DNA of 64,000 bases from UBA8079 sp049601915 (GTDB taxonomy: Bacteria; Pseudomonadota; Alphaproteobacteria; UBA6615): contig JBMYRB010000004.1 of NCBI GenBank assembly GCA_049601915.1, positions 124,001-188,000 on the forward strand, given 5' to 3'. The position numbers and the translations under genes were made by a program. The notes under the pieces are model-generated. The model was not told the DNA's origin, did no database searches, and saw only the letters and a list, made by a program, of their open reading frames with translations. The stretch's first letter is position 1. Every line of letters starts with the position of its first letter. Shown in pieces: positions 1 to 8,808 of this stretch.

Positions 1-597
1 CAGGAAGCCGGTCATGCTCTTGAGCGGCGGTTTGCGCATATCCGTGCGGGCCATCACATAGATGACCTTCGCCAACCCGCCATTGGAGATGTAACGCTTC
101 TCGCCGTTGAGAATCCATTTGTCTCCCCGCTTCTTGGCGGTCATGCGCACGCCGCCATCGGGCTTGTTGTACGGCAGGATGGAATCGCTGCCCGACAGGG
201 GCTCCGTTGCCGCCGCCGCCAGCAGGCAGGTCGGATCGTCCATCACCCGGGGCAGCCATTTCCTGCGCTGTCGGGCGGTCGTCAGATGGCTGATCATCGT
301 CATGATCTTCCAGGTCTGATCGAAGGCCACCGCGATCCCGAGGTCGCCATAGGCGAGATTCTCACCGATCATGGACAGGGTCATCACGTCGGCACCGCCG
401 CCGCCATACTCCTTGGGTACGGACAAGGTGCGCAAGCCAAGCTTGTCGGCCTTGCGGATGACGTTCCAGTTGAAGGACTTGGCCGGATCAGGCTCACGAT
501 CACCGGCTTCGGCGACGGGGATGATCTCCTCGATCGCAAATTTTCGGGCCTTTTCGCACAGCGCGATCTGACGTTTCGTCAGGGCAAAATCGACCAT
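1..597 (-). CDS. Acyl-CoA dehydrogenase, N-terminal part (cut by window edge)
   Basis: The minus-strand frame starts at an ATG (597-595) and runs open for 199 codons to the window edge, so the C-terminus is missing. The protein begins MVDFALTKRQIALCEKARKF and continues through KEYGGGGAD, LLAAAATEPLSGSD and KRYISNGG. These are the N-terminal helical domain and the start of the central beta domain of acyl-CoA dehydrogenases. The family oxidises acyl-CoA thioesters to enoyl-CoA with FAD and passes electrons to electron-transfer flavoprotein. The substrate cannot be read from this fragment. It lies 24 bases downstream of the alcohol dehydrogenase on the same strand, so the two are probably cotranscribed. 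The family call is firm; specificity is open. Confidence 0.9.
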   Translation of the reverse strand, partial: MVDFALTKRQIALCEKARKFAIEEIIPVAEAGDREPDPAKSFNWNVIRKADKLGLRTLSVPKEYGGGGADVMTLSMIGENLAYGDLGIAVAFDQTWKIMTMISHLTTARQRRKWLPRVMDDPTCLLAAAATEPLSGSDSILPYNKPDGGVRMTAKKRGDKWILNGEKRYISNGGLAKVIYVMARTDMRKPPLKSMTGFL

Positions 598-621
598 CTG
601 TCTCTCCGTGATTTAATTTTG

Positions 622-1650
622 TTAGTCTTCGTAAGTCAGCGCACCGCGCCCGAGCAGGGTCTCGGCCTGCAAATCCTCGAACAGTGTTTCGCCTTCCGTA
701 AAATGTACCCGCTTGCCGACCGCGGACTTGATCGTACCCTTGGCCATGACGTCCATGGTTTCCAAGAGTTCGCTCCGGGTCGAATGGCGCGAGCCGGTGA
801 CGATCTTCTCACCGATCAACAAATCGATCGGGTTGACTTCGACATTGCCGGGCTTGGCGCCGATCACCACCGCGCGTCCCGCCGTCGTCAGCGCCGCGAT
901 CGCCGCGGTGAAGGTCTCCGACGCACCCACATAGTCGACAGACGCGTCGACCCCCTTGCCGTCGGTCAGCTTGCGGGTCGCTTCGGCGATATCGTCGACC
1001 GCACGCACGTTGATCACCTCATCCGCCCCCCATTGCCTCGCATAATCGAGCTTCTCGTCGGAGATGTCGGCAGCAATGACCCGCGCGCCGAACGCCTTGG
1101 CAACCTGGATACCATGGACACCCACGCCGCCGCCCGCACCGATCAGCAGCACATCGTCATGGGGCGCGATCTGCGCGCGCTCGCGCATGCAGTGCCAGTT
1201 GGTGTTGACCGCATCGGCGGCTATGGCGGCACCTTCATAGTCGAGCCCCTCGGGGATCGGCAGGAAGTTGACCGCGGGCAGGACCACATAGTCGGCGTAG
1301 CCGCCATCGACATGGACGCCGACATAGCCACCATGGTTCTCGCACAGGGTCTCGCGACCGCCGTGACACCAACGGCAATATCCGCAGTTCAAATAGAAAT
1401 AGACCGCACAGCGGTCGCCCAGTTTTACGTTGGTCACGCCCTCACCGACCGCGACGATATCGCCGCCGAGCTCGTGGCCCATGACCCGCGGCGCCTCGCC
1501 GCCAAACACCCCGGTGCGCATGGTCACCAGCGTCAGCCCGACCCCAGCCGCGCGGACCTTGAGCATCGCCTCACCCGGACCCGGTTCCGGGTCAGGTCGC
1601 TCCTCCAGCGTGAAGGGTTGCCCCCACTCTTTCACGACCATTGCACGCAT
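622..1650 (-). CDS. Zinc-type alcohol dehydrogenase (MDR superfamily)
   Basis: This is a 342-residue medium-chain dehydrogenase. It has the catalytic-zinc GHELGG segment, a structural-zinc cysteine cluster (CGYCRWCHGGRETLC) and the Rossmann motif GAGGGVGVHG. I start it at the ATG at 1650, which follows a GGAGAGG ribosome-binding site; the frame is open further upstream, but that extension looks noncoding. Family members oxidise alcohols or reduce aldehydes with NAD(P). The downstream neighbour is an acyl-CoA dehydrogenase, which suggests a small catabolic operon. The substrate is unknown. Confidence 0.9.
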   Translation of the reverse strand: MRAMVVKEWGQPFTLEERPDPEPGPGEAMLKVRAAGVGLTLVTMRTGVFGGEAPRVMGHELGGDIVAVGEGVTNVKLGDRCAVYFYLNCGYCRWCHGGRETLCENHGGYVGVHVDGGYADYVVLPAVNFLPIPEGLDYEGAAIAADAVNTNWHCMRERAQIAPHDDVLLIGAGGGVGVHGIQVAKAFGARVIAADISDEKLDYARQWGADEVINVRAVDDIAEATRKLTDGKGVDASVDYVGASETFTAAIAALTTAGRAVVIGAKPGNVEVNPIDLLIGEKIVTGSRHSTRSELLETMDVMAKGTIKSAVGKRVHFTEGETLFEDLQAETLLGRGALTYED

Positions 1651-1853
1651 CGCGCCACCTCTCCCGTGACATTCGGATTGTGACTTTGTCACCCAAGCCT
1701 CTGACCGGGCCCGCTTTAGCAAACGCTAGCAGGTTTTCACGGGGCATGCACAAGCCGCGGACGCGGGACACATCCCGCGCTTCGGTGGTTTTCAGATGTG
1801 TGAATTTAAGCCTGCCGAAAGGCAGCCGGACGCCGCCTGCAGCGCGGCGGCAT

Positions 1854-2273
1854 CTACTCGTCGCGGTGGGTCTTTTCCATCCGCTCGTGGCGCTCCTGCG
1901 CCTCGATGCTCATGGTCGCGATTGGCCGCGCGATCAGTCTTCCGACACCAATGGGCTCACCGGTATCCTCGCAATAGCCGTATTCCCCGGTCTCGATGCG
2001 GCGCAGCGCGGCGTCGATTTTGGAGATCAACTTGCGTTCCCGGTCGCGAGTGCGCAGTTCGAGCGTACGCTCACTCTCCTGCGAGGCACGATCGGCGATG
2101 TCCGGCTCCTGGACACTCGTCGTTTGCATGTTCTGGAGGGTCACACCCGATTCCCGGAGCAACTCCTCCCGCCAAGCGGTCAGACGCTGACGAAAGAATT
2201 CCTCCATCATCGGATTCATGAAGTCTTCTTTATCGGTCGGCGTGTAGTCCGGTGAAAGCATATTCGACGACAT
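1854..2273 (-). CDS. dksA: DksA/TraR-family RNA polymerase-binding regulator
   Basis: The 139-residue protein has an N-terminal coiled-coil region and ends with the DksA signature YGYCEDTGEPIG followed by ARPIATMSIEAQERHE. DksA binds the RNA polymerase secondary channel and acts with ppGpp in the stringent response. Only one cysteine of the classical four-cysteine zinc finger remains; the later position is a serine (ATMSIEAQ), as is common in alphaproteobacterial DksA. The ATG at 2273 follows GGGAGGAG. The gene stands alone and is transcribed away from the formate dehydrogenase genes. Confidence 0.92.
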   Translation of the reverse strand: MSSNMLSPDYTPTDKEDFMNPMMEEFFRQRLTAWREELLRESGVTLQNMQTTSVQEPDIADRASQESERTLELRTRDRERKLISKIDAALRRIETGEYGYCEDTGEPIGVGRLIARPIATMSIEAQERHERMEKTHRDE

Positions 2274-2766
2274 GAGTTCTCCTCCCCTGCAACGCTGATT
2301 TTGATCATCAGGTCATTTTGCGCGCGGAATATATGCGCGAGACCGGGTTGCGGCAAGTACCGCTGCGTGACGAATTTGTGACGATTTGACCACCGGGTGG
2401 ACCGGCGTTGGTAGGAGCGTCGACGGTCCGCGGTATCTGCCGGTTTCGGTGCGGGAAAAATGGCGGCCGGGAACGGGAACGGACCCGTTCACGGAACTAA
2501 TTTACCGAGAGTTTGGCCAGCTCGACGCGCGCGCGCAGCACGAGCGAGTTCTCGAAACCGTTGTTGCAGCCCGGCATTGTTCACGAGATCGAGCGCAAGA
2601 TATTTACCGCCGGATACCGCCCGCGTTCGGCAATGGCGCGTCCCACCACTGGTCCTCGATATTCCGCCAAGTCCACCGCCGGTTGACCCCGGCCACGGGG
2701 GGCAATCTAATGCGATTCGCCCACCTCGCCCCATTCACCCGATCAACTTCGAGCAACTTGCCGACC
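2274..2766. other. Intergenic region between divergent dksA and fdsGB
   Basis: These 493 bases separate dksA (minus) from fdsGB (plus). The fdsGB frame stays open upstream to about 2386, but the predicted peptide there matches nothing I recognise and lacks family features. I see no convincing RNA gene, repeat or conserved small protein. The region presumably carries both promoters, but I could not pick out clear -35/-10 pairs. Confidence 0.5.
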
Positions 2767-4455
2767 ATGAGTGAGCAGACGCCACAGGACTTTCACCATC
2801 CGGGCAGCGGGCGCCGCAAGGCGCCGTCTTGTCCCAAAGGCCGACAGGTCGACCCCGACGCAGTCGCGGAAGTCCAGACGCTGCTCGGCGACGCACCGAT
2901 GCGCCGCGATCTCCTGATCGAACATCTGCATGTGATCCAGGATGCCCGCCGCGGCCTGTCGCCGCGCCATCTGGCGGCCCTGGCCGATCTGATGAAATTG
3001 TCCCTGGTCGAAGTCTACGAGGTCGCGACCTTCTATGCCCATTTCGACGTTGCGACCGACGATGGCGTGGACATGCCCGCACTGACCATCCGGGTGTGCG
3101 ACAGCCTGCCGTGCATGCAGGCCGGCGCGGACAATTTGCAGGCCGCAGTTGAGGCCGGAACGGCAGACAATGTGCGCGTCGTGCGCGCGCCTTGCATGGG
3201 CCGCTGCGATCACGCGCCCGTTGCCGAAGTGGGTCATCGGCATATCGACTTCGCCACGCAGGAAAACGTGTCCGCAGCCGTTTCCGCAGGTGAAATCAAG
3301 GCCCGTATCGAGCCCTACCAGACCCTCGATGTCGCCCTGAAGCGCGGCGCCTATGGCATTTTCCAGTCATGCGTCTCGGACCACCGAACCTACGAGACGG
3401 TGCATGCGGCCCTCGCACAAGCCGACCTGCGCGGCATGGGCGGTGCAGGGTTTCCCGTCGCGCGAAAATGGGATTCCGTGCGCGCCGAAGACGGTACGCG
3501 CACCGTCGTGATCAATGCCGACGAAGGCGAACCGGGCACCTTCAAGGACCGGCAGTTCCTCGAGCGCTCGCCGCATTCGATTCTCGAAGGTGCCCTGATC
3601 GCCGCATGGGCGGTCGACGCGGAATCCCTCTGGATATATGTGCGCGACGAGTATCCCGCTGCACGGGAAATTCTGAGTCGCGAGATCGCGGCCATCGAGG
3701 AAGCGGGCATCATCGGGCCGGGCTACATCCAGCTGCGGCGCGGCGCGGGGGCGTATATTTGCGGTGAAGAAAGCGCGCTGATTGAATCCGTCGAGGGCAA
3801 ACGCGGCCTGCCGCGCCACCGCCCCCCCTACGTGGCCCAGAACGGCGTCTTCGGTCAGCCGACCCTGATGCACAATGTGGAAACCGTTTTCTGGATTCGT
3901 GAAATCCTGGAAACCGGGGTCGACTGGTACAAGGATCAGGGCCGCCGGGGGCATGCCGGCGTGCGGGCCTATTCCGTCTCGGGCCGCGTGAAGACACCAG
4001 GCGTCAAAATCGCGCCCAACGGCATCACGGTGACAGAGCTGATCGAGGAATATTGCGACGGCATGGCCAACGGCCACGAACTGCGCGCCTACCTGCCCGG
4101 CGGCGCGTCGGGCGGTATTCTACCCGCATCCATGGCCGACCTGCCGCTGGCCTTCGGGTCGCTCGAGGAACATGGGGCCTTCGTCGGATCAGGTGCGGTC
4201 GTCGTGCTCTCGCAGGAAGACGATGTCCGCGCCGCCGCGCTCAACCTCACACAGTTCTTCGAGGACGAGAGCTGCGGCCAGTGCACACCCTGCCGGGTTG
4301 GCTGCGAGAAGGCCGTCAAGCTGATGCAGGCCGACAACTGGGACGCGAAACTGCTCGGTGAGTTGTCACAGACCATGCGCGACGCCTCGATCTGCGGGCT
4401 CGGACAGGCTGCGCCCAACCCCATGGAAAGCGTGCTGAAATACTTCCCTGACTAG
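2767..4455 (+). CDS. fdsGB: NAD-dependent formate dehydrogenase, fused gamma-beta subunit (NuoE-NuoF type)
   Basis: The 562-residue protein joins two modules normally encoded separately. Residues about 15-160 are a NuoE/FdsG thioredoxin-like [2Fe-2S] domain with ligands C111, C116, C143 and C147 (CDSLPC and CMGRC). The rest is NuoF/FdsB: the glycine-rich NADH/FMN segment GMGGAGFP near 223, NADEGEPGTFKDR, and a [4Fe-4S] site formed by C503, C506, C509 and C543 (CGQCTPC and ICGLG). It should carry electrons from the catalytic subunit to NAD+ in the cytoplasm. ATG 2767 is chosen because the recognised domain begins just after it. A second ATG at 2710 with a GGGGGG stretch upstream is possible. 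Its partner fdsA lies 1.4 kb downstream, separated by three unrelated small genes. Confidence 0.93.
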   Translation: MSEQTPQDFHHPGSGRRKAPSCPKGRQVDPDAVAEVQTLLGDAPMRRDLLIEHLHVIQDARRGLSPRHLAALADLMKLSLVEVYEVATFYAHFDVATDDGVDMPALTIRVCDSLPCMQAGADNLQAAVEAGTADNVRVVRAPCMGRCDHAPVAEVGHRHIDFATQENVSAAVSAGEIKARIEPYQTLDVALKRGAYGIFQSCVSDHRTYETVHAALAQADLRGMGGAGFPVARKWDSVRAEDGTRTVVINADEGEPGTFKDRQFLERSPHSILEGALIAAWAVDAESLWIYVRDEYPAAREILSREIAAIEEAGIIGPGYIQLRRGAGAYICGEESALIESVEGKRGLPRHRPPYVAQNGVFGQPTLMHNVETVFWIREILETGVDWYKDQGRRGHAGVRAYSVSGRVKTPGVKIAPNGITVTELIEEYCDGMANGHELRAYLPGGASGGILPASMADLPLAFGSLEEHGAFVGSGAVVVLSQEDDVRAAALNLTQFFEDESCGQCTPCRVGCEKAVKLMQADNWDAKLLGELSQTMRDASICGLGQAAPNPMESVLKYFPD

Positions 4456-4471
4456 CGATGCCGGCCAAATC

Positions 4472-4873
4472 CTAGTCGCCGAATACCCAATGGTAGATCT
4501 TGAAGTCGTCTTGGCAGCCGCCGTTCGCCGAGAACGGCTCGGTTGCCCAGAATTCGTTGGCCGCCGCGCGGTCCGGCAACTTGATCATCAGCGTAGAACC
4601 CACATTCTCGGTGCCGTCAGGTGAGCGCAGGGCCCCGCGGAAAATGAAGCGGTCCTCATGGGCCTTAAAGAAATCCTCAAAGGCCTTCAGAAGGATCGTT
4701 ATAAACGGCGCGGCGTTCGGAATCTTCCAGCCGAAATACAGGAACTGCTGCTCGCCCTTTCGCGCATAGTCTACCTGGCGCTTGATGAAGCTGTTGGACC
4801 AGCGGCGGATGTTCGTACGCGCGTAGACGCCCGCCTTCGCGAGCGGGGAACGAACCATGCAAAGCGAATACAT
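4472..4873 (-). CDS. YciI-like protein
   Basis: A roughly 133-residue protein whose C-terminal half resembles YciI-like ferredoxin-fold domains: FRGALRSPDGTENVGSTLM followed by LPDRAAANEFWATEPF. No catalytic role is established for most of the family. It is on the opposite strand to its neighbours, inside the formate dehydrogenase locus. Two starts are possible, ATG 4873 (MYSLC) or ATG 4858 (MVRSP). The longer one is preferred because it supplies the first beta strand, and it makes the gene overlap the divergent acetyltransferase gene by 17 bases. The family call is fairly sure; the function is unknown. Confidence 0.75.
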   Translation of the reverse strand: MYSLCMVRSPLAKAGVYARTNIRRWSNSFIKRQVDYARKGEQQFLYFGWKIPNAAPFITILLKAFEDFFKAHEDRFIFRGALRSPDGTENVGSTLMIKLPDRAAANEFWATEPFSANGGCQDDFKIYHWVFGD

Positions 4874-5300
4874 ATTGAGCGACGAACTATGGACCATCGA
4901 CTGGTGGCGGCTGGCCAACATCATGGCCGCAGCGAACCTGTTCGACCGCAAGGCGTTCGATATCGCGCGCGTCTTTAACGGCAGCTATGCATCGGTATTC
5001 GTCCATAAGGGCGACGAACTCGTCGCCGCCGCACATGTCACATCCGACGGGGTCTACTACGCGACGGTATTCGACGTGGTGGTCGCCCCAGAGCATCAGG
5101 GCTGTGGCGTCGGCCGGATGCTGGTGGAGGACCTGCTGGCGAAGCTTCCGTTCGAGCGTATCTTCCTGACGTCGGTTTTCGGCAAGGAGGATTTCTGCGC
5201 CAAATTCGGTTCCCTGCCGCAGACCAACGCGATAGGACTTTATAAAGGACCGGCGCTGACGAGCGCGGTGCAAAGGGGTATTCTCCAGGCCAATGCGTGA
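4857..5300 (+). CDS. GNAT-family N-acetyltransferase
   Basis: The 147-residue protein has the GNAT core: FDVVVAPEHQGCGVGRMLVE is motif A, the acetyl-CoA pyrophosphate-binding loop (Q/R-x-x-G-x-G/A). The C-terminus ends with the usual strand that closes the fold (NAIGLYKG). GNAT enzymes transfer acetyl groups to amines; the acceptor here is unknown. Its ATG at 4857 lies within the 5' end of the divergent YciI-like gene. It is followed at 87 bases by a peptidyl-prolyl isomerase gene on the same strand. Confidence 0.88.
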   Translation: MQSEYILSDELWTIDWWRLANIMAAANLFDRKAFDIARVFNGSYASVFVHKGDELVAAAHVTSDGVYYATVFDVVVAPEHQGCGVGRMLVEDLLAKLPFERIFLTSVFGKEDFCAKFGSLPQTNAIGLYKGPALTSAVQRGILQANA

Positions 5301-5386
5301 TGTCTGCACGCGCTGTTTATTTCGATCGACCGCAGGACCGGGCTAGTGCTGGTCCGGTCTTGCACTTTCCTATTCAGAGGTATCCC

Positions 5387-5833
5387 ATGGCACGCCTAAA
5401 TCGTCTCCAACACTTGCTGACCGCGATGCTTCTGGCCGCGGCAATGGTTTTCATCATGCCCAACGATTCAAATGCCCAAGACACCGTCACCACCTCCAGC
5501 GGCCTCCGCTATATAGACAACGCGCCCGGCGCCGGCGAGAAGGCCAAGGCCGGCGACAATGTCGTCGTCCACTACACCGGCTGGCTCTATGTCGATGGCG
5601 AGAAGGGCAGCAAGTTCGACAGCTCGGTCGACCGCAACCAGCCCTTCAACTTCCCCCTGGGCGCCAGTCGCGTGATCAGCGGATGGGACGAAGGCGTGGC
5701 CGGCATGCGCCCGGGCGGCAAGCGCACGCTAATCATCCCGCCTGCACTCGGCTATGGCGCACGTGGTGCAGGCGGCGTCATCCCGCCGAACGCCACGCTG
5801 ATGTTCGATGTCGAGCTGATCGAGATCCGCTAG
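5387..5833 (+). CDS. FKBP-type peptidyl-prolyl cis-trans isomerase, exported
   Basis: The 148-residue protein has a signal peptide (basic start, hydrophobic LTAMLLAAAMVFIM, cleavage probably after NAQ). One FKBP domain follows, with VVVHYTGWL, FDSSVDRNQPF, VISGWDEGVAGM and GYGARGAGGVIPPNATL. FKBPs catalyse proline isomerisation and assist folding, here most likely in the periplasm. ATG 5387 follows an AGAGG site; the open frame upstream adds only unstructured sequence. The gene sits 47 bases before fdsA, but nothing ties it functionally to the formate dehydrogenase. Confidence 0.92.
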   Translation: MARLNRLQHLLTAMLLAAAMVFIMPNDSNAQDTVTTSSGLRYIDNAPGAGEKAKAGDNVVVHYTGWLYVDGEKGSKFDSSVDRNQPFNFPLGASRVISGWDEGVAGMRPGGKRTLIIPPALGYGARGAGGVIPPNATLMFDVELIEIR

Positions 5834-5880
5834 CTCGATAGTCGTCCGCGCGGGTCGTTCTCGCGTGATATAAACGAAAT

Positions 5881-8649
5881 ATGAGCAACACGATCCGTTT
5901 CACCCTCAACGGGCGCGAGGTCACCGCCGCGCCCGACGAGACCATCTGGCTGGTCGCGGCCCGCGAGGGTACGGAGATTCCGCATCTCTGTTATGCCCCC
6001 GAGCCGGGGTACCGGCCCGACGGCAATTGCCGTGCCTGCATGGTCCATATCGAGGGCGAACGGGTGCTGGCGGCATCCTGCCTGCGTCAGCCAACGGACG
6101 GCATGGTGGTGGACACCGAGGCCGAGCGTGCCCGCAATGCCCGCGAAACGGTCATTGAGATGCTCGCCGCCGATCAGCCGGACCGCACCACGGCCCATGA
6201 CGGGGATTCCAAATTCTGGCAATGGGCCGACAGGGTGAATGTGACATCCAGCCGGTTTCCGGCGCGCGATACCGCACCCGAGGCAGATTCAAGCCATGCC
6301 GCCATGGCGGTCAATCTCGACGCCTGCATCCATTGCAATCTGTGCGTGCGGGCGTGCCGCGAGGTCCAGTCGAACGACGTAATCGGCATGGCCGCGCGCG
6401 GCGCGGAGTCGAAGATCGTGTTCGACTTCGACGACCCCATGGGTCAGTCGACCTGCGTGGCCTGCGGCGAATGCGTGCAGGCCTGCCCGACCGGCGCCCT
6501 GTTGCCGTCGACCATGGTCGATGAAGACGGCGTCGGCGTGGCGAAGGCCGACGAGACCGTCAACAGCGTGTGCCCCTTCTGCGGCGTCGGCTGCCAGATC
6601 ACCTATCATTTGAAAGACGGCAAGATTCAGAAGGTCGAGGGCCGCGACGGCCCGGCCAACGAGAAACGCCTTTGTGTGAAGGGCCGCTTCGGGCTCGACT
6701 ATGTCCACCACCCCCACCGGCTGACCACGCCGCTGATCCGCAAGGACGGTGTGGGCAAGCGCTGGGACGATCAGGTCGACCCGGCCGATCCCTCGACGCA
6801 TTTCCGTGAGGCGAGCTGGGACGAGGCCCTCGAAGTGGCCGCATCGGGTCTGAACCGGGTGCGTGACGCCCACGGCGGTAACGCGGTCGCAGGCTTTGGC
6901 TCGGCCAAGGGCTCCAACGAAGAGGCCTATCTGTTTCAGAAGCTGATCCGCGCCGGGTTCCGCACCAATAATGTCGATCACTGCACGCGCTTGTGCCACG
7001 CAAGTTCCGTGGCGGCCCTGATGGAGACCATTGGCTCCGGCGCGGTCACCGCGCCGTTCACGGCAGCCGAGGATACCGACTGCATCATCGTCATCGGTGC
7101 GCGGCCCACGGAAAACCATCCAGTTGCCGCGACCTATATCAAGGATGCGGCCAGGCGTGGCGCCAAGCTGATCATCATGGACCCGCGCGGCTACGCGCTG
7201 ACCCGCCACGCCGACCACTTTCTGCAGTTCAAGCCGGGGACCGACGTCGCGCTGCTCAACGCGATCATGCACACGATCGTCGCCGAGGAGCTCACCGACG
7301 AGCAGTATATCGCCGGCCACACCGAAGATTACGAGGCGCTGCGCGCCTCCCTCACCGACTTCACGCCAGAAGCCATGTCCGAGGTCTGCGGCATCGACGC
7401 CGAGACCATCAAGACCATCGCGCGCACCTACGCCACCGCCGAACGGGCGATCATCTTCTGGGGCATGGGCATCTCCCAGCATGTCCACGGCACCGACAAT
7501 GCGCGCTGCCTGATCTCCCTAGCGCTGATGACCGGCCAGGTCGGCCGCCCCGGCACCGGCCTGCACCCGCTGCGCGGCCAGAATAACGTCCAGGGTGCGT
7601 CCGACGCCGGCCTGATCCCGATGGTCTATCCCGACTACCAGAGCGTGGCCGACCCGGACACGAAGGCGAAGTTCGAAAAGCTGTGGGACGTCGAGGACCT
7701 CAATCCCGAACCGGGGCTAACCGTGGTCGAGATCGTGGACGCCGCACGCGCGGGCGACATCCGGGCCATGTATGTCATGGGCGAGAACCCGGCCATGTCG
7801 GACCCGGACCAGCACCATGCCCGCCAGGGCCTGGCCGCGCTCGAGCATCTGGTGGTGCAGGAAATCTTCCTGACCGAGACGGCCTTTCATGCCGACGTGA
7901 TTTTGCCCGCGTCGGCCTGGCCGGAGAAATCCGGCACGGTCACCAACACCAACCGCCAGGTCCAGCTAGGCCGCCCGGCCCTCGATGCGCCCGGTGAGGC
8001 CAAGCAGGATTGGTGGATCATCCAGGAACTTGCGCACCGCGTCGGACTTGACTGGAAATACGACGGACCGGCCAATGTTTACGCCGAGCTGCGCGAGGCC
8101 ATGCATTCGATCGACGGAATCAGCTGGGAGCGGCTCGAGCGCGAGGATGCGGTAACCTACCCCTGCGACCATGAGGACGGGCCCGGCACGGAGATCATGT
8201 TCGCCACCGGATTCCCAACGAAATCCGGCCGTGGCAAGTTCGTTCCCACCGAGGTCCTGCCGCCCGACGAACTGCCGGATCCGGACTACCCGATGGTGCT
8301 ATCAACCGGGCGCCTGCTCGAACATTGGCACACCGGCGCGATCACACGGCGTGCGACCATACTCGACCATCTCGAACCCGCAGCGGTCGCCTCGCTGCAT
8401 CCGCGCGAGATGAAGCGGCTCGATGTGTGGCCGGGGGACCCGATCCAGGTCTCGACCCGGCGTGGCACGATTGAAATCGCCGTGCGCGCGGACCGCGACG
8501 TGCCCGAAGGCATGGTCTTCATCCCCTTCTGTTTCGCCGAGGCGGCGGCCAACCTGCTGACCAACCCGCAGCTGGACCCGTTCGGCAAGATTCCCGAGTT
8601 CAAGTTCTGCGCGGCGAAGGTGGAAGCCGGCACGAAGGCCGCAAAATAA
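5881..8649 (+). CDS. fdsA: Formate dehydrogenase, catalytic alpha subunit (Mo/W-bisPGD)
   Basis: The 922-residue protein has the FdsA layout. First is an N-terminal [2Fe-2S] domain (C37, C50, C53, C67). Next are two ferredoxin-like [4Fe-4S] motifs (CIHCNLCVRAC and CVACGECVQACP), then the molybdopterin oxidoreductase domain opening with CPFCGVGC and LCVKGRFG. The C-terminal dinucleotide-binding domain includes LSTGRLLEHWHTG. The metal-ligand position is cysteine C372 within DHCTRLCHASS, where E. coli FdhF has selenocysteine; the next residue, H373, is the conserved active-site histidine. It oxidises formate to CO2 and passes electrons to FdsGB and NAD+. Chaperone and cofactor genes (fdhD, mobA, tupBCA, moaA) follow within 8 kb. 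No fdsD-like small subunit is seen nearby. Confidence 0.95.
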   Translation: MSNTIRFTLNGREVTAAPDETIWLVAAREGTEIPHLCYAPEPGYRPDGNCRACMVHIEGERVLAASCLRQPTDGMVVDTEAERARNARETVIEMLAADQPDRTTAHDGDSKFWQWADRVNVTSSRFPARDTAPEADSSHAAMAVNLDACIHCNLCVRACREVQSNDVIGMAARGAESKIVFDFDDPMGQSTCVACGECVQACPTGALLPSTMVDEDGVGVAKADETVNSVCPFCGVGCQITYHLKDGKIQKVEGRDGPANEKRLCVKGRFGLDYVHHPHRLTTPLIRKDGVGKRWDDQVDPADPSTHFREASWDEALEVAASGLNRVRDAHGGNAVAGFGSAKGSNEEAYLFQKLIRAGFRTNNVDHCTRLCHASSVAALMETIGSGAVTAPFTAAEDTDCIIVIGARPTENHPVAATYIKDAARRGAKLIIMDPRGYALTRHADHFLQFKPGTDVALLNAIMHTIVAEELTDEQYIAGHTEDYEALRASLTDFTPEAMSEVCGIDAETIKTIARTYATAERAIIFWGMGISQHVHGTDNARCLISLALMTGQVGRPGTGLHPLRGQNNVQGASDAGLIPMVYPDYQSVADPDTKAKFEKLWDVEDLNPEPGLTVVEIVDAARAGDIRAMYVMGENPAMSDPDQHHARQGLAALEHLVVQEIFLTETAFHADVILPASAWPEKSGTVTNTNRQVQLGRPALDAPGEAKQDWWIIQELAHRVGLDWKYDGPANVYAELREAMHSIDGISWERLEREDAVTYPCDHEDGPGTEIMFATGFPTKSGRGKFVPTEVLPPDELPDPDYPMVLSTGRLLEHWHTGAITRRATILDHLEPAAVASLHPREMKRLDVWPGDPIQVSTRRGTIEIAVRADRDVPEGMVFIPFCFAEAAANLLTNPQLDPFGKIPEFKFCAAKVEAGTKAAK

Positions 8650-8664
8650 CTCACTTCTGACGTC

Positions 8665-8733
8665 ATACGCGGACTTGATCCGCGTATCTCTGCCTCGACA
8701 CCCAGACAAGATGCCCGGGTCAAGCCCGGACAT
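8665..8733. repeat. Intergenic palindromic repeat (two hairpins)
   Basis: Between fdsA and the cupin gene lie two imperfect palindromes. The first has 9-base arms at 8665-8673 and 8679-8687 around a 5-base loop (cttga). The second spans 8711-8733 with arms reading atgcccggg and cccggacat, one mismatch, and loop tcaag. This arrangement resembles dispersed intergenic palindromic repeats widespread in alphaproteobacteria. It may also form a stem-loop at the 3' end of the fdsA mRNA. Confidence 0.65.
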
Positions 8734-8808
8734 CACGGGTTGGGTGCCGAATTGACTTCCCCGGGATGTCGCCCGAGACTTTCCTGCTCGCAAACGAGAG
8801 GACGCCCC

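Noticed and set aside
286..1683. Long plus-strand open frame opposite the acyl-CoA and alcohol dehydrogenase genes
   Set aside because: It is antisense to two clear genes and its translation (histidine- and arginine-rich) has no family features. High GC creates long antisense frames throughout this window.
2386..2766. Upstream extension of the fdsGB frame
   Set aside because: The frame is open, but the 127 extra residues lack similarity to FdsG and the domain begins right after ATG 2767.
6961..7020. Selenocysteine in the formate dehydrogenase
   Set aside because: The metal-ligand position in FdsA is a plain TGC cysteine (C372); there is no in-frame TGA.
6289..7488. 400-codon minus-strand frame inside fdsA
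   Set aside because: Antisense shadow of an unmistakable formate dehydrogenase subunit.
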